This document shows positions 1 to 9,043 of a stretch of 64,000 bases of DNA, piece by piece. Origin of the DNA: JBMOUD01 sp049319665. GTDB lineage: Bacteria > Pseudomonadota > Gammaproteobacteria > Enterobacterales > Enterobacteriaceae. The stretch's first letter is position 1. The number at the start of each line of letters is the position of its first letter. The stretch is from contig NZ_JBMOUD010000008.1 in assembly GCF_049319665.1 (NCBI RefSeq), positions 1 to 64,000 on the forward strand, read 5' to 3'. The notes below the pieces were generated by a model. That model was not told where the DNA came from. It ran no database searches and saw only the letters and a list, made by a program, of their open reading frames with translations. Both the position numbers and the translations under genes were made by a program.

Positions 1-195
1 CTTCTTTTTGAGTTTTAACACTCACATTTTGGCACTTAGATGCCGCGAAAGCTGGAGCGTCCATCTCATTATCCCTGGCTGCTTTCCCCTGGCCTCATTC
101 GTTCGCTTGGCCGATAAGATGCGCTGTTTAAGGTCAACGGCAAGAACAAAAGCAAGAGCAAGTCAAAGACAAATCTAAAACTCGCCCCGATCTTA
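1..195. other. Non-coding stretch downstream of gsk
   Basis: No convincing gene is visible between the window start and the gsk stop codon. The piece around 100-165 reads CGCTTGGCCGATAAGATG, then TTAAGGTCAACGGCAAG, then an AAG/CAA-rich run. It resembles the middle of the repeat element at 52541-52600, which has CGCTTGGCGG followed by TTAAATCAACGGCAAC. This may be the edge of a second copy of that repeat family, cut by the window border. Confidence 0.35.
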
Positions 196-1500
196 TTAAC
201 GTTCCCAGTAGGATTCTTCCAGGCTGTCTTCTCGTTCTGGCAGGCCGCGGCTGAGGCGCGGAGCATGCTGGTTGAGAACCTGGTAACTGACGCGGTTGGC
301 GTATTTGCAGACTTGTGCCAATGAGGAGTAGGTCAGGTATTCGCGTGCGTGTTTGCTCGAGTTGGGTACCGATGTGCGGTGGAAACCGTTGGCAGCGATG
401 TCGTGCAGTACCGCAGATAACGCGCCGTCGCCTGCGCCGTTGGTGTTCATGATTTTCTCGGGGCCGCCCATGTAAGGCGCAATATGCGAGAAAATACGCA
501 GCGGCTGAACGCAGCTTTCACGACGCATCGCGCGGCTGAATTCGTATTGGTTAAATTCAGCAATCGCGCCCGGCAGTAACGGGTGCTGGGTGGTGCGTTT
601 GAACTCTTCTTCGGTATAGCCCGCCATATAAAGCCCGTTCGGCCCAGCGGTACATAGCACCAGATCAACCCAATCTAACGCGCGATTGGACGCCATTAGC
701 GGGTCGCTGATCCCGGTCAGCGCACAGGCTTCATCTTCGTTCATTGCCAGAATAGAAACATGCTCGTTGATAAAATCACGCCACGCTTGTGGGTTATCAG
801 CGATGACGTATTGCGTACCTAACGTCAGCACCACCGGCACCTGATGCTTTTTGGCATAGCTGATAGCCTGCATTGCCGCTTCCGGCATTGGCTCACCTGC
901 GCCACTACGCAACAGATAAGAGGTCAGCACTAATGCCGATGCTCCGGCGATCACCTCTTCTGGGATGCTCTCTGGACGCAGCTGGTTCATATGACCGGGG
1001 CTTATGGCAAAGGTGCGCTCGCCAATATCATTAACCAATGTAAAGCAGCGGCCAATCGGGCCATCAACGCCCTGCAAGTAGTTAAGATCGGTTCGGCTCG
1101 AGGTGTTGCACAGATAGCGGTATGCATAGCTGCCAATTTGGATATTGTTGCACATCACGCCCAGCAGAACAGAGCGGTCGTCAGCTAATACCGAGTAGTT
1201 ATGCAAAGTATTGCCGATAGTGCCGCCGGCAAACTGGTGCGTAATCAACGACTGGCTGACCAACTCTTGATACAAGGCTTCAGCCGTTGAGTCATCAATC
1301 AGGCTCGATTGTCCCGGCAACAGACCATAACGTTGTACAAAGTCATCATCTACCTTGGCTTCAATATCCACCAGAATCTGGTCGATCCCGACAACATAAG
1401 ACGTGCCAACCTCTTCCTCTGGTTGCATCTGTTGCAATAAAGGATCGCGAGCGCTGACGGGAAAGTAGTGTTTGGACTTACGTTGACCGGGAAATTTCAT
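196..1500 (-). CDS. gsk: Inosine-guanosine kinase
   Basis: This kinase phosphorylates inosine and guanosine to IMP and GMP with ATP in purine salvage. The 434-residue product has the PfkB/ribokinase fold signature: the NTNGAGDGALSAV stretch near residue 355 carries the GAGD anion hole and catalytic aspartate. The open frame continues 34 codons upstream, but the start MKFPGQRK gives the family's usual length and N-terminus, so that start is used. It lies at the end of the gsk-hemH-adk-htpG block, with the same neighbours as in E. coli except that aes is missing between hemH and gsk. No defect is visible. Confidence 0.95.
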   Translation of the reverse strand: MKFPGQRKSKHYFPVSARDPLLQQMQPEEEVGTSYVVGIDQILVDIEAKVDDDFVQRYGLLPGQSSLIDDSTAEALYQELVSQSLITHQFAGGTIGNTLHNYSVLADDRSVLLGVMCNNIQIGSYAYRYLCNTSSRTDLNYLQGVDGPIGRCFTLVNDIGERTFAISPGHMNQLRPESIPEEVIAGASALVLTSYLLRSGAGEPMPEAAMQAISYAKKHQVPVVLTLGTQYVIADNPQAWRDFINEHVSILAMNEDEACALTGISDPLMASNRALDWVDLVLCTAGPNGLYMAGYTEEEFKRTTQHPLLPGAIAEFNQYEFSRAMRRESCVQPLRIFSHIAPYMGGPEKIMNTNGAGDGALSAVLHDIAANGFHRTSVPNSSKHAREYLTYSSLAQVCKYANRVSYQVLNQHAPRLSRGLPEREDSLEESYWER

Positions 1501-1611
1501 GATGTTTTTTAGGCTAGCTTGAAAAATAGGCGCGGAGTTTATCACAAGCTCGGCGGCCTTGGTAAGCAGGTTGGTATTATGCCAACCTGCGGCCCGGATC
1601 AAATGTCAGCG

Positions 1612-2574
1612 TTAAAAGTGTTGAGTCACTAACTGCTGTAGTAAATCGATATGCTCACTCTGATCGTTAAGGCACTCAATATACTCAAACTTTTCACCAC
1701 CAGCATGTAAGAAGATCTCGCGGTTTTCAGCGTTGATCTCTTCTAAGGTTTCCAGACAGTCGGCAGAGAAGCCCGGACAGATAATTTGCACAGATTTCAC
1801 GCCCTGCGCTGGTAAGCCTTCGAGTGTTTTATCGGTATAAGGCGTCAGCCAAGGTTCACGACCAAAACGCGACTGGAAGGTCAGCATCACTTTCCCGGTT
1901 GGCAGTTGCAAGGCTTCGCTTAATGCTTGCGCAGTGTCGCGGCAACGCTGCTCGTAATCATCGCCTTCGGCGACAAAACGTTTCGGAATGCCGTGGAACG
2001 AGAGCACCAAACGATCCGGCTCGCCGTGCTTTTCAAACGAGCGCAATACGCTGGCTTTCAGCGCAGAGATATACGCCGGATGTTCGGCATAATCGCGAAT
2101 AAAGTTTAGTGAAGGCATATCGCGACGCCCCTTGAACGCGCGGGCAACGGCGTCAAAGACAGCGGCACTGGTCGAGCAGGAGTATTGCGGATACAACGGC
2201 AGCACCACCATTTTGGTCACGCCTTGCGCCATCAAACTATCAATACCACTCTTCACGCTCGGAGAGCCGTAGCTCATTGCCAGCTCAACCGGCGTATCCG
2301 GCAGACGAGCGGCCAGCGCCTTTTGCTGACGACGGCTGAAGACCATCAACGGAGACCCTTCTTCCATCCACACCGATTGATAAAGTTTAGAGACACGAGG
2401 TGAACGCAGAGGCAAGATCACGCCATAAAGAATTGGCCACCATAACAGTCGGTTAGTATCTACCACGCGAATATCGCCGAGGAATTCTGCCAGATACTTT
2501 TTAACGGCTTTTGGTGTTGGCGCTTCTGGCGTGCCGAGGTTAACCAGCAATACGCCAAATTTCGTCTGCTTCAT
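1612..2574 (-). CDS. hemH: Ferrochelatase
   Basis: Ferrochelatase inserts ferrous iron into protoporphyrin IX, the last step of haem synthesis, at the cytoplasmic face of the inner membrane. The 320-residue protein has the usual bacterial length. The invariant active-site histidine is His194 in LSFHGIPKRF, and the conserved acidic patch is in ADCLETLEE (Glu275 region). The N-terminal VNLGTPEAPT is typical of the family. It is transcribed in the same direction as adk upstream and gsk downstream. The intergenic gap to gsk is about 110 bp, and the E. coli neighbour aes is absent there. Confidence 0.96.
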   Translation of the reverse strand: MKQTKFGVLLVNLGTPEAPTPKAVKKYLAEFLGDIRVVDTNRLLWWPILYGVILPLRSPRVSKLYQSVWMEEGSPLMVFSRRQQKALAARLPDTPVELAMSYGSPSVKSGIDSLMAQGVTKMVVLPLYPQYSCSTSAAVFDAVARAFKGRRDMPSLNFIRDYAEHPAYISALKASVLRSFEKHGEPDRLVLSFHGIPKRFVAEGDDYEQRCRDTAQALSEALQLPTGKVMLTFQSRFGREPWLTPYTDKTLEGLPAQGVKSVQIICPGFSADCLETLEEINAENREIFLHAGGEKFEYIECLNDQSEHIDLLQQLVTQHF

Positions 2575-2736
2575 TCAAATGTCCTAAAGTAATGTGGCTA
2601 AAAGTGGAATAACAAAAGCGATTCCGACTGCCCGCTTTAATTCGTGAGCACATTGTAGCTAAAACAGACCAAAGCGAAACCAATAACAGCCAATGGCATT
2701 ACCAATAATGGTTAATCACCGTGTCAGACACCAAAA

Positions 2737-2768
2737 ACAACAAAGGCGACCGAAGTCGCCTTTGTTGT
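2737..2768 (-). terminator. Terminator downstream of adk
   Basis: A 14-bp perfect stem (ACAACAAAGGCGAC paired with GTCGCCTTTGTTGT) closes on a four-base loop. Read on the minus strand it is followed by a run of T. It sits about 35 bp beyond the adk stop codon, so it is taken as the adk terminator. Confidence 0.8.
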
Positions 2769-2803
2769 AATCAAGCATAAGTGCCTATTATCAGGTACTT
2801 TGC

Positions 2804-3448
2804 TTAGCCGAGAATATTGCCCAGCTGCTGACTGATTTCGCCCACTTTTTGGGTGCCATCAATCTTCACATACTGTGTATTCCCAGCTTGTGCTTCTTTA
2901 CTGTAGTAAGCGACCAGCGGTTCGGTCAGGTCATGGTATTCCACCAGACGTTTACGAACGGTTTCTTCCTGGTCATCTTTACGTGTGGTCAGCTCTTCAC
3001 CGGTCACATCGTCCTGGCCTTCCACTTTTGGTGGATTATATTTGACGTGGTAAACACGGCCAGAAGGCGCATGAACACGACGGCCAACGATACGATCAAC
3101 GATCAGCTCATCAGGTACGTCGAATTCCAGAACGAAATCAACCTGAATACCCGCTTCTTTCATGGCGTCAGCCTGCGGGATAGTACGTGGGAAACCATCG
3201 AGCAGAAAACCATCGCGGCAATCATCTTGAGTGATACGCTCTTTTACCAGCGCAATCACCAGTTCATCCGTTACCAGTTTACCCGCGTCCATGATTTCTT
3301 TGGCTTTCTTGCCGAGCTCACTTCCGGCCTTAACAGCTGCGCGCAACATGTCACCAGTAGAAATTTGCGGAATGCCATATTTCTCCATGATGAACTGCGC
3401 TTGTGTACCCTTACCTGCGCCCGGAGCGCCCAGCAGAATGATACGCAT
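2804..3448 (-). CDS. adk: Adenylate kinase
   Basis: Adenylate kinase interconverts ATP plus AMP and two ADP in the cytosol. The 214-residue length is that of the long bacterial form. The P-loop GAPGAGKGT spans residues 7-15. The LID domain (about 120-160) lacks a zinc-binding cysteine set, as in E. coli, and carries VGRRVHAPSGRVYHV instead. The FLLDGFPRT motif that positions AMP is present. It lies between htpG and hemH in conserved order and has its own downstream terminator. Nothing unusual is seen. Confidence 0.97.
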   Translation of the reverse strand: MRIILLGAPGAGKGTQAQFIMEKYGIPQISTGDMLRAAVKAGSELGKKAKEIMDAGKLVTDELVIALVKERITQDDCRDGFLLDGFPRTIPQADAMKEAGIQVDFVLEFDVPDELIVDRIVGRRVHAPSGRVYHVKYNPPKVEGQDDVTGEELTTRKDDQEETVRKRLVEYHDLTEPLVAYYSKEAQAGNTQYVKIDGTQKVGEISQQLGNILG

Positions 3449-3609
3449 TGCGTAAATCCCCTTGCATGTAAAATTCTATAAGAATGCGAAAACGACCAAC
3501 CATACCATTGTGAGTCCCCTTGCTCAAGAAAGCGGGAGCTAGCGCAACTAATAAAAGCTAGGTAGGCGTTGGATAAATTGTGGAATTATCGGCGGTTTAT
3601 ATCAGACAT

Positions 3610-3631
3610 AAGGCCAGCTTTTGCTGGCCTT
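3610..3631. terminator. Hairpin downstream of htpG
   Basis: A perfect 9-bp stem, AAGGCCAGC with GCTGGCCTT, closes on a TTTT loop about 30 bp past the htpG stop. The T-tract is weak on the minus strand, so its role as an efficient htpG terminator is uncertain. Confidence 0.5.
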
Positions 3632-3663
3632 ATTCTTACTAAACATCCATTACAACGTGGCAA

Positions 3664-5538
3664 TTAAGCCTGTAACAGTTGATTCATCCGGCGAATAAAC
3701 AGGTTAGGATCTTCTAACGTTCCACGCTCAGCAAACAATGCTTGATCGAGAAGCAATTCAATCCATTGTGCAAATTGTGATTCGTCAGCCACATCGGCCG
3801 CACGTTTCACCAACGCATGTTCAGGGTTAAGCTCGAAGATATATTTCACTTCTGGCGCTTCCTGGCCGGCAGCAGCAAACAGTTTAGCCATTTGCGTGCT
3901 CATTTCATCGGCACCGGTGGTGACAATGGCTGGCGTGTCGGTCAGACGGTGAGTCAGACGCACTTCTTTCACGCGCTCACCAAGCAGAGTTTTCACGCGC
4001 TCAACAAACGGCTCCAGCGCTTTTTCAGCTTCTTTTTGCTGTTCGTTCTCTTCGTCAGCCAGTTTATCCAGAGAATCATCGGCTTTGCTTACCGACTGGA
4101 AGACTTTGCCATCGAACTCAGTCAGGTAGCTCATCATCCATTCGTCGATGCGGTCAGACAGCAGCAAGACTTCGATGCCTTTTTTACGGAACAGCTCTAG
4201 GTGCGGGCTGCTCTTAGCCGCGGCGTAACTGTCGGCAGTGATGTAGTAAATCTTATCCTGACCTTCAACCATGCGGCCAACGTACTCTTCCAGCGACAGA
4301 TTCTGTACGGAGCTGTCGTTAGCGGTGCTCGCAAAGCGCAGCAGTTTAGCGATTTGCTCTTTGTTGCTGCCGTCTTCAGCCGGGCCTTCTTTGAGTACCA
4401 GACCAAATTGCTGCCAGAATTTCTGGTATTGCTCAGCGTCGTCTTTCGCCAGCTTATCAAGCATCTGCAATACGCGTTTAGTTAGCGCACTGCGCAGGTT
4501 CTGGGTCACACGGCTGTCTTGCAGAATTTCACGCGAGACGTTAAGTGGCAGATCGTTGGAATCTATCAGACCACGGACAAAGCGCAGGTAGTTCGGCATG
4601 AACTGCTCAGCTTCATCCATGATGAATACGCGCTGTACGTACAGTTTCAGACCGTGCTTATGCTCACGGTTCCACATATCCCACGGCGCTTGTGAAGGGA
4701 TATACAGCAGGCTGGTATATTCCTGCTTACCTTCAACGCGGTTGTGACTCCAGCTCAGAGGATCGCTGAAATCATGGGAAATATGCTTGTAGAACTCTTT
4801 ATATTCTTCGTCAGTAACTTCAGATTTACCGCGCGTCCACAGCGCCTGAGCTTTGTTGATCTGCTCCCAGGTTACAGTGTCGTCTTCTTCGTTAGTGGTT
4901 TCGACTTCAACTGGCAACGCAATGTGGTCGGAGTATTTGCTGATGATCGAACGCACACGCCAGTTATCCAGGAATTCATCCTGATCTTCGCGCAGGTGCA
5001 AAGTGATCTCGGTACCGCGTTCGGCTTTCTCAATATCAGCTAAGGTATATTCACCCTCTCCCGCTGATTCCCAGAATACGCCTTGGTCAGCTGGCGCGCC
5101 CGCTGCACGAGTACGCACTGTCACTTTGTCTGCCACGATAAAGGCCGAGTAGAAACCTACGCCGAACTGGCCGATCAACTGACTATCTTTCGCCTGTTCA
5201 GAGCCGACAGATTGCAGGAAAGCTTTAGTACCAGATTTCGCGATGGTGCCGAGGTTTTCGATCACTTCATCACGGCTCATACCGATGCCGTTATCGCTCA
5301 AAGTCAGAGTACGTTTTTCTTTATCAAACGACAGGCGAACGCGCAGTTCACCATCGCCTTCATATAATTCAGGTTTGGACAGCGCGCAAAAACGCAGTTT
5401 GTCTGCGGCGTCTGATGCGTTAGAGATAAGCTCACGCAGGAAGATCTCTTTATTGGAATAAAGCGAGTGGATCATCAGATGTAAAAGCTGTTTTACTTCT
5501 GACTGGAATCCGCGGGTCTCTTGTCCTTTCATACTCAT
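3664..5538 (-). CDS. htpG: Molecular chaperone HtpG (Hsp90)
   Basis: This is the bacterial Hsp90 chaperone, an ATP-dependent dimer that acts in the cytosol on late folding intermediates with DnaK. The 624-residue product shows the GHKL ATPase N-domain (LISNASDAADKLRF, DNGIGM, GQFGVGFYSAF), the middle domain around SREILQDSRV, and the C-terminal dimerisation domain. The start giving MSMKGQETRGF is chosen because GAGG lies six bases upstream; an in-frame ATG two codons later is the alternative. A sigma-32 type promoter lies about 75-105 bp upstream, fitting heat-shock control. It sits between recR and adk as in E. coli. Confidence 0.97.
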   Translation of the reverse strand: MSMKGQETRGFQSEVKQLLHLMIHSLYSNKEIFLRELISNASDAADKLRFCALSKPELYEGDGELRVRLSFDKEKRTLTLSDNGIGMSRDEVIENLGTIAKSGTKAFLQSVGSEQAKDSQLIGQFGVGFYSAFIVADKVTVRTRAAGAPADQGVFWESAGEGEYTLADIEKAERGTEITLHLREDQDEFLDNWRVRSIISKYSDHIALPVEVETTNEEDDTVTWEQINKAQALWTRGKSEVTDEEYKEFYKHISHDFSDPLSWSHNRVEGKQEYTSLLYIPSQAPWDMWNREHKHGLKLYVQRVFIMDEAEQFMPNYLRFVRGLIDSNDLPLNVSREILQDSRVTQNLRSALTKRVLQMLDKLAKDDAEQYQKFWQQFGLVLKEGPAEDGSNKEQIAKLLRFASTANDSSVQNLSLEEYVGRMVEGQDKIYYITADSYAAAKSSPHLELFRKKGIEVLLLSDRIDEWMMSYLTEFDGKVFQSVSKADDSLDKLADEENEQQKEAEKALEPFVERVKTLLGERVKEVRLTHRLTDTPAIVTTGADEMSTQMAKLFAAAGQEAPEVKYIFELNPEHALVKRAADVADESQFAQWIELLLDQALFAERGTLEDPNLFIRRMNQLLQA

Positions 5539-5611
5539 CAATTACCTCAATCAAAACCGTTTGAATGGTTAAAACAAACCTAAGTAGGATGCTGTACTAA
5601 GCGTTGAGGAA

Positions 5612-5641
5612 TAGATGGGGTTAACTCAAGGATAATTCAAG
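5612..5641 (-). promoter_or_regulatory. Predicted heat-shock (sigma-32) promoter of htpG
   Basis: On the minus strand a -35-like CTTGAAT (5641-5635) is followed after 14 bases by CCCCATCTA (5620-5612). This closely matches the sigma-32 pattern CTTGAAA, 11-16 bases, CCCCATNT. It lies upstream of htpG, a known RpoH gene in E. coli. Confidence 0.75.
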
Positions 5642-5750
5642 AGGAAAATGTTGATGGTCGCAGGAGATAATAGATTGGCGAAAATAGAGCCAGGTAGATC
5701 TGGCTCTATAATATTCGGCACTTAATTCGGAACTGACTTCAGCACTCGAT

Positions 5751-6356
5751 TTAGAACTTGAACGGATGACGGCCCGCCAGCGAATGTGACAGCGTGGTGC
5801 CATCAACCATTTCCAGTTCACCGCCGACCGGCACGCCGTGCGCGATACGGCTGGCTAATACGCCAAACTGACCGCACATTTCAGCGATATAGTTCGCCGT
5901 TGCCTCGCCTTCGACCGTTGGGTTGGTTGCCAAGATCACTTCTTGAATGCTTTCGCTTTCAAGCCGCTGTTCCAAACGATCCAGACCGATATCCCCCGGT
6001 CCAATGCCATCCAGAGGTGACAAATGCCCCATCAGTACAAAGTAACGACCAGAAAACTGGCCGGTCTGTTCAATGGCGTGAATATCTGCCGGGCTTTCAA
6101 CCACGCAAATCTGCCCGTTTTCTTTACGCCGTGGATTGGCGCAAATAGTACAAATATCCTGCTCGGTGAATGTGCGGCAATCGGCGCAATGGCCAATTTC
6201 CGACATCGCGCGGGTTAACGCCTGCGCCAGCCGCATTCCGCCGCTGCGATCGCGCTGCAACAGCTGAAACGCCATGCGCTGCGCTGACTTTGGGCCAACG
6301 CCCGGCAGACAGCGCAATGCCTCCATTAATGATTCAAGGAGCGGGCTGGTTTGCAT
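5751..6356 (-). CDS. recR: Recombination mediator protein RecR
   Basis: RecR works with RecF and RecO to load RecA on gapped single-stranded DNA. The 201-residue product has an N-terminal helix-hairpin-helix (LPGVGPKSAQR), a C4 zinc finger (Cys57, Cys60, Cys69, Cys72) and a Toprim domain beginning ICVVESPADIHAIE. Its ATG overlaps the ybaB stop by one base (TGATG), so the two are probably translationally coupled. The dnaX-ybaB-recR order is conserved across many bacteria. Confidence 0.97.
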   Translation of the reverse strand: MQTSPLLESLMEALRCLPGVGPKSAQRMAFQLLQRDRSGGMRLAQALTRAMSEIGHCADCRTFTEQDICTICANPRRKENGQICVVESPADIHAIEQTGQFSGRYFVLMGHLSPLDGIGPGDIGLDRLEQRLESESIQEVILATNPTVEGEATANYIAEMCGQFGVLASRIAHGVPVGGELEMVDGTTLSHSLAGRHPFKF

Positions 6357-6685
6357 CAGAATGGCATCTTAAAGCCCGGTGGCAATTGCATGCCGCCAGA
6401 AACTGCCGCCATTTTTTCTTTTTGGGTTTCTTCGATACGACGTGCCGCATCGTTGAAAGCCGCAGCAATCAAATCTTCCAACATGTCTTTGTCGTCATCA
6501 AACAGGCTAGGATCGATTTCAACGCGACGGCAGTTGTGCGCACCATTGATGGTGACTTTTACCATGCCTGCGCCTGATTCGCCGGTCACTTCCAACTGAG
6601 CGATTTCGGCCTGTGCCTGCTGCATTTTTTCCTGCATTTGCTGGGCCTGTTTCATCAGGTTACCAATGCCGCCTTTTCCAAACAT
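6356..6685 (-). CDS. ybaB: Nucleoid-associated protein YbaB/EbfC
   Basis: This small dimeric DNA-binding protein of the YbaB/EbfC family associates with the nucleoid and is almost always encoded between dnaX and recR. The 109-residue product starts MFGKGGIGNLMKQ and ends in PPGFKMPF, nearly the same as the E. coli protein, and has the coiled-coil helix (MQEKMQQAQAEIAQLE) expected of the family. The open frame runs on into dnaX sequence upstream, but homology fixes the start at 6685; an in-frame ATG two codons earlier is possible. It is coupled to recR by a one-base overlap. Confidence 0.95.
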   Translation of the reverse strand: MFGKGGIGNLMKQAQQMQEKMQQAQAEIAQLEVTGESGAGMVKVTINGAHNCRRVEIDPSLFDDDKDMLEDLIAAAFNDAARRIEETQKEKMAAVSGGMQLPPGFKMPF

Positions 6686-6740
6686 AATCATCTCTCTTTG
6701 CGTCGGGCCGCGTATATGCACCATGCTCCTACTGCGGCGT

Positions 6741-8732
6741 TTAAATAGGTCGGATACTCTCTTCATCCAGTTCTGCGTCGAAGAAACGGCGCAAAGTTTG
6801 GATGTTGTTATCCGTAATAATCGACTGACGCGCCTGCGCCAGTTTTTCTTCATAAATGGCTTGTCGCCATTCCAGCGGCGTTTTGACCGCCAGATTATCA
6901 TCTTCTACTACGCTGAGTTCAACTGCCGTCTGATGCAGCGTAGAGAGCGCTTCGGTGAGAACCTTATGCGCAGAAGACGAATTCAAATGGCGGTGAGATC
7001 CACGCAGATGCAGGCAAATCTTCCCCGGCTCTGGGCGTTCGCAAAATGCATTCAACGCCAGTTGTTGCACCAATTTTGGAATAACTAACTGGTCTATCTC
7101 CGCCGCCCATTGATCGCGCTCGCTCGCCTCACTGGCTAAGCGGCCGGCAAGCTCTGGCGATTTCTCATGCTCCAGTGCCGTTCGCAGTGCTTTAGGCGTT
7201 GCGACCGGCTCCGGTGAGACTTCAACTTCATTCACGGCTTTCCAGCGATAGGCTTCTTGCTTCACCGGTTTTTCCGGCGCTTTTTTCACTGCACTTGGCC
7301 TATCCTGGGAACGCTCAGTTACCGAAGCCAGTCGCTCCAGTACTGAGTTTGCCGGCCGCGCATTATGCGCTGCCGGCTCAGCTTTTTTTGAGGAATTGTT
7401 CCCCTGTTGTCTGAGTAACTGCGTTCTGGCCTGTAACAATTGCGCCGTCGAATCAGGTATCGCCGCAGACGGTTCCGCTGGCGGTGCGCTCTGCTGGGCT
7501 GCCGATGCGCTATGTTGCGCTATCGGCGCACTATGTTGAATTGCAGACTGCGGCATAGCGGTCGTCGAAGGGGCTGGCGCTTGGTTTGGCACAGCACCTG
7601 GTGCCACGCTTTGCACAACGCGCGGCTGCGGCTCGGCAATAATGATTTTCGGGTTGAAGGCCAGTGCACGCAGCAGCGTCATTTCGACGCCCATGCGTTT
7701 ATCTGGCGCAAAAGGCAGCTCTTTACGGCCAATCAACAAGGTTTGGTAATAAAGCTGTACGTCAGTTGGCGGCAATACTCGCGCCAATTCTCGTAGCCGC
7801 TGCTCAATGGCAACATAATGGTTATCCAATACCGCAGGCAGCAATTGCAACATGGCGATGCGATGCAATAAGGCCAGCGTTTCCACCAGCAGGTTATCCC
7901 AATCAACACCGCGAGATGCAGCCTGTTCAACCTGCGCCATGACTTGCGCACCATCGGCACTCACCAAGGCTTCTAAAATCGCCAGCGGCTGTTCATCATC
8001 CAATGTACCGAGCATTTGCGTGACCGTTTCAGTCATCACCTGCCCTTGCCCCATCGCAATGGCCTGATCGGTCAAGCTCAAACCATCACGCATACTGCCA
8101 TCAGCAGCGCGCGCTAACAGTTGTAAGGCTCGAGGCTCGCTGGCAATCTGTTCTGCTTGCAGCACTTTGTCTAATTGCTGGCGAATCTGTTCAACATCCA
8201 AAGCTTTCAGATGGAACTGCAAACAGCGGGAAAGAATGGTCACCGGCAGCTTTTGCGGATCGGTCGTCGCCAGCAAGAATTTAACGTGCTCAGGTGGCTC
8301 TTCCAGCGTTTTTAACAGCGCGTTGAAGCTGTGACGCGAGAGCATGTGAACTTCGTCAATCAGGTAAACTTTAAAACGCCCACGCGCTGGCGCGTACTGC
8401 ACGTTATCGAGTAGCTCACGGGTATCTTCGACTTTAGTACGCGACGCGGCGTCGATTTCAATCAAATCAACGAAACGGCCCTGCTCAATTTCCCGGCAGT
8501 TATCACACACACCGCAAGGGGTGGAAGTAATACCTGTTTCACAGTTCAGCCCCTTGGCTAACAGGCGAGCAATAGTCGTTTTACCGACACCACGCGTACC
8601 GGAAAACAGATAGGCGTGATGAATACGCCCCATCGACAGGCCATTAGCCAGCGCGGTCAGCACATGTTCCTGTCCGACAACGTCGGTGAAGGTTTGGGGG
8701 CGCCACTTGCGGGCCAGAACCTGATAGCTCAT
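6741..8732 (-). CDS. dnaX: DNA polymerase III subunits tau and gamma
   Basis: This is the clamp-loader ATPase and replisome organiser. The full 663-residue product is tau. Walker A GTRGVGKT lies at residues 45-52, the zinc-binding cysteines at 64, 73, 76 and 79, and the SRC sensor near residue 170. A long Ala/Pro/Gln-rich linker precedes the tau-specific C-terminus. An internal -1 frameshift signal at codons 449-450 should also give the shorter gamma protein of 451 residues. The start MSYQVLARKWRP matches the family; 18 extra upstream codons are ignored. In E. coli apt lies directly upstream, but here about 9 kb of accessory genes separates them. Confidence 0.96.
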   Translation of the reverse strand: MSYQVLARKWRPQTFTDVVGQEHVLTALANGLSMGRIHHAYLFSGTRGVGKTTIARLLAKGLNCETGITSTPCGVCDNCREIEQGRFVDLIEIDAASRTKVEDTRELLDNVQYAPARGRFKVYLIDEVHMLSRHSFNALLKTLEEPPEHVKFLLATTDPQKLPVTILSRCLQFHLKALDVEQIRQQLDKVLQAEQIASEPRALQLLARAADGSMRDGLSLTDQAIAMGQGQVMTETVTQMLGTLDDEQPLAILEALVSADGAQVMAQVEQAASRGVDWDNLLVETLALLHRIAMLQLLPAVLDNHYVAIEQRLRELARVLPPTDVQLYYQTLLIGRKELPFAPDKRMGVEMTLLRALAFNPKIIIAEPQPRVVQSVAPGAVPNQAPAPSTTAMPQSAIQHSAPIAQHSASAAQQSAPPAEPSAAIPDSTAQLLQARTQLLRQQGNNSSKKAEPAAHNARPANSVLERLASVTERSQDRPSAVKKAPEKPVKQEAYRWKAVNEVEVSPEPVATPKALRTALEHEKSPELAGRLASEASERDQWAAEIDQLVIPKLVQQLALNAFCERPEPGKICLHLRGSHRHLNSSSAHKVLTEALSTLHQTAVELSVVEDDNLAVKTPLEWRQAIYEEKLAQARQSIITDNNIQTLRRFFDAELDEESIRPI
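7351..7405 (-). promoter_or_regulatory. Programmed -1 frameshift signal in dnaX
   Basis: All three elements known from E. coli dnaX are readable on the coding strand. A Shine-Dalgarno-like AGGGGA (7405-7400) lies 10 bases before a slippery A7 run (7389-7383; TCA-AAA-AAA in frame 0). A strong hairpin then follows 5 bases later at 7377-7351, with arms GCCGGC/GCCGGC and GCGC/GCGC. Slipping back one base gives AGC (Ser) then TGA at 7380-7378, ending gamma at 451 residues. The slip run is A AAA AAA G rather than the E. coli A AAA AAG. Confidence 0.85.
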
Positions 8733-9043
8733 TAGGACTTCATCATTGATTAAAAAAGGATTATTTAGCGACAAATGAAAAAGCAATCATACTGTCTGCG
8801 TTTTCACATCGGTCTATTGATATACCGACACAGTAACCTATAAACGTCATAGTGTAACAGTACGCCGATTCTCATTCCCATAAATTTAGCGCGCACTGGA
8901 ATGCCTGGCGAGGTTTTGCTCGAGATAATGATGATTTTGGGCAGGAATTATAATGGTGCTGCGGCGATCGTTAAGCGCACAGCACCCAAAAAGCGGGCTA
9001 GTCAGACAACAATAAAGCAGACTCAATTATTTACAGCTCGAGA
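8733..9043. other. Gap between dnaX and the SDR gene
   Basis: No gene is seen in this 311-bp gap. It should hold the dnaX promoter. A GGTGCTG/CAGCACC hairpin at 8955-8986 could end the upstream minus-strand operon, but its T-tract is poor. This is the left junction of the accessory DNA that separates dnaX from apt. Confidence 0.4.

Noticed and set aside
2849..3481. 210-codon frame antisense to adk
   Set aside because: Adenylate kinase on the other strand is certain and fully accounts for the region.
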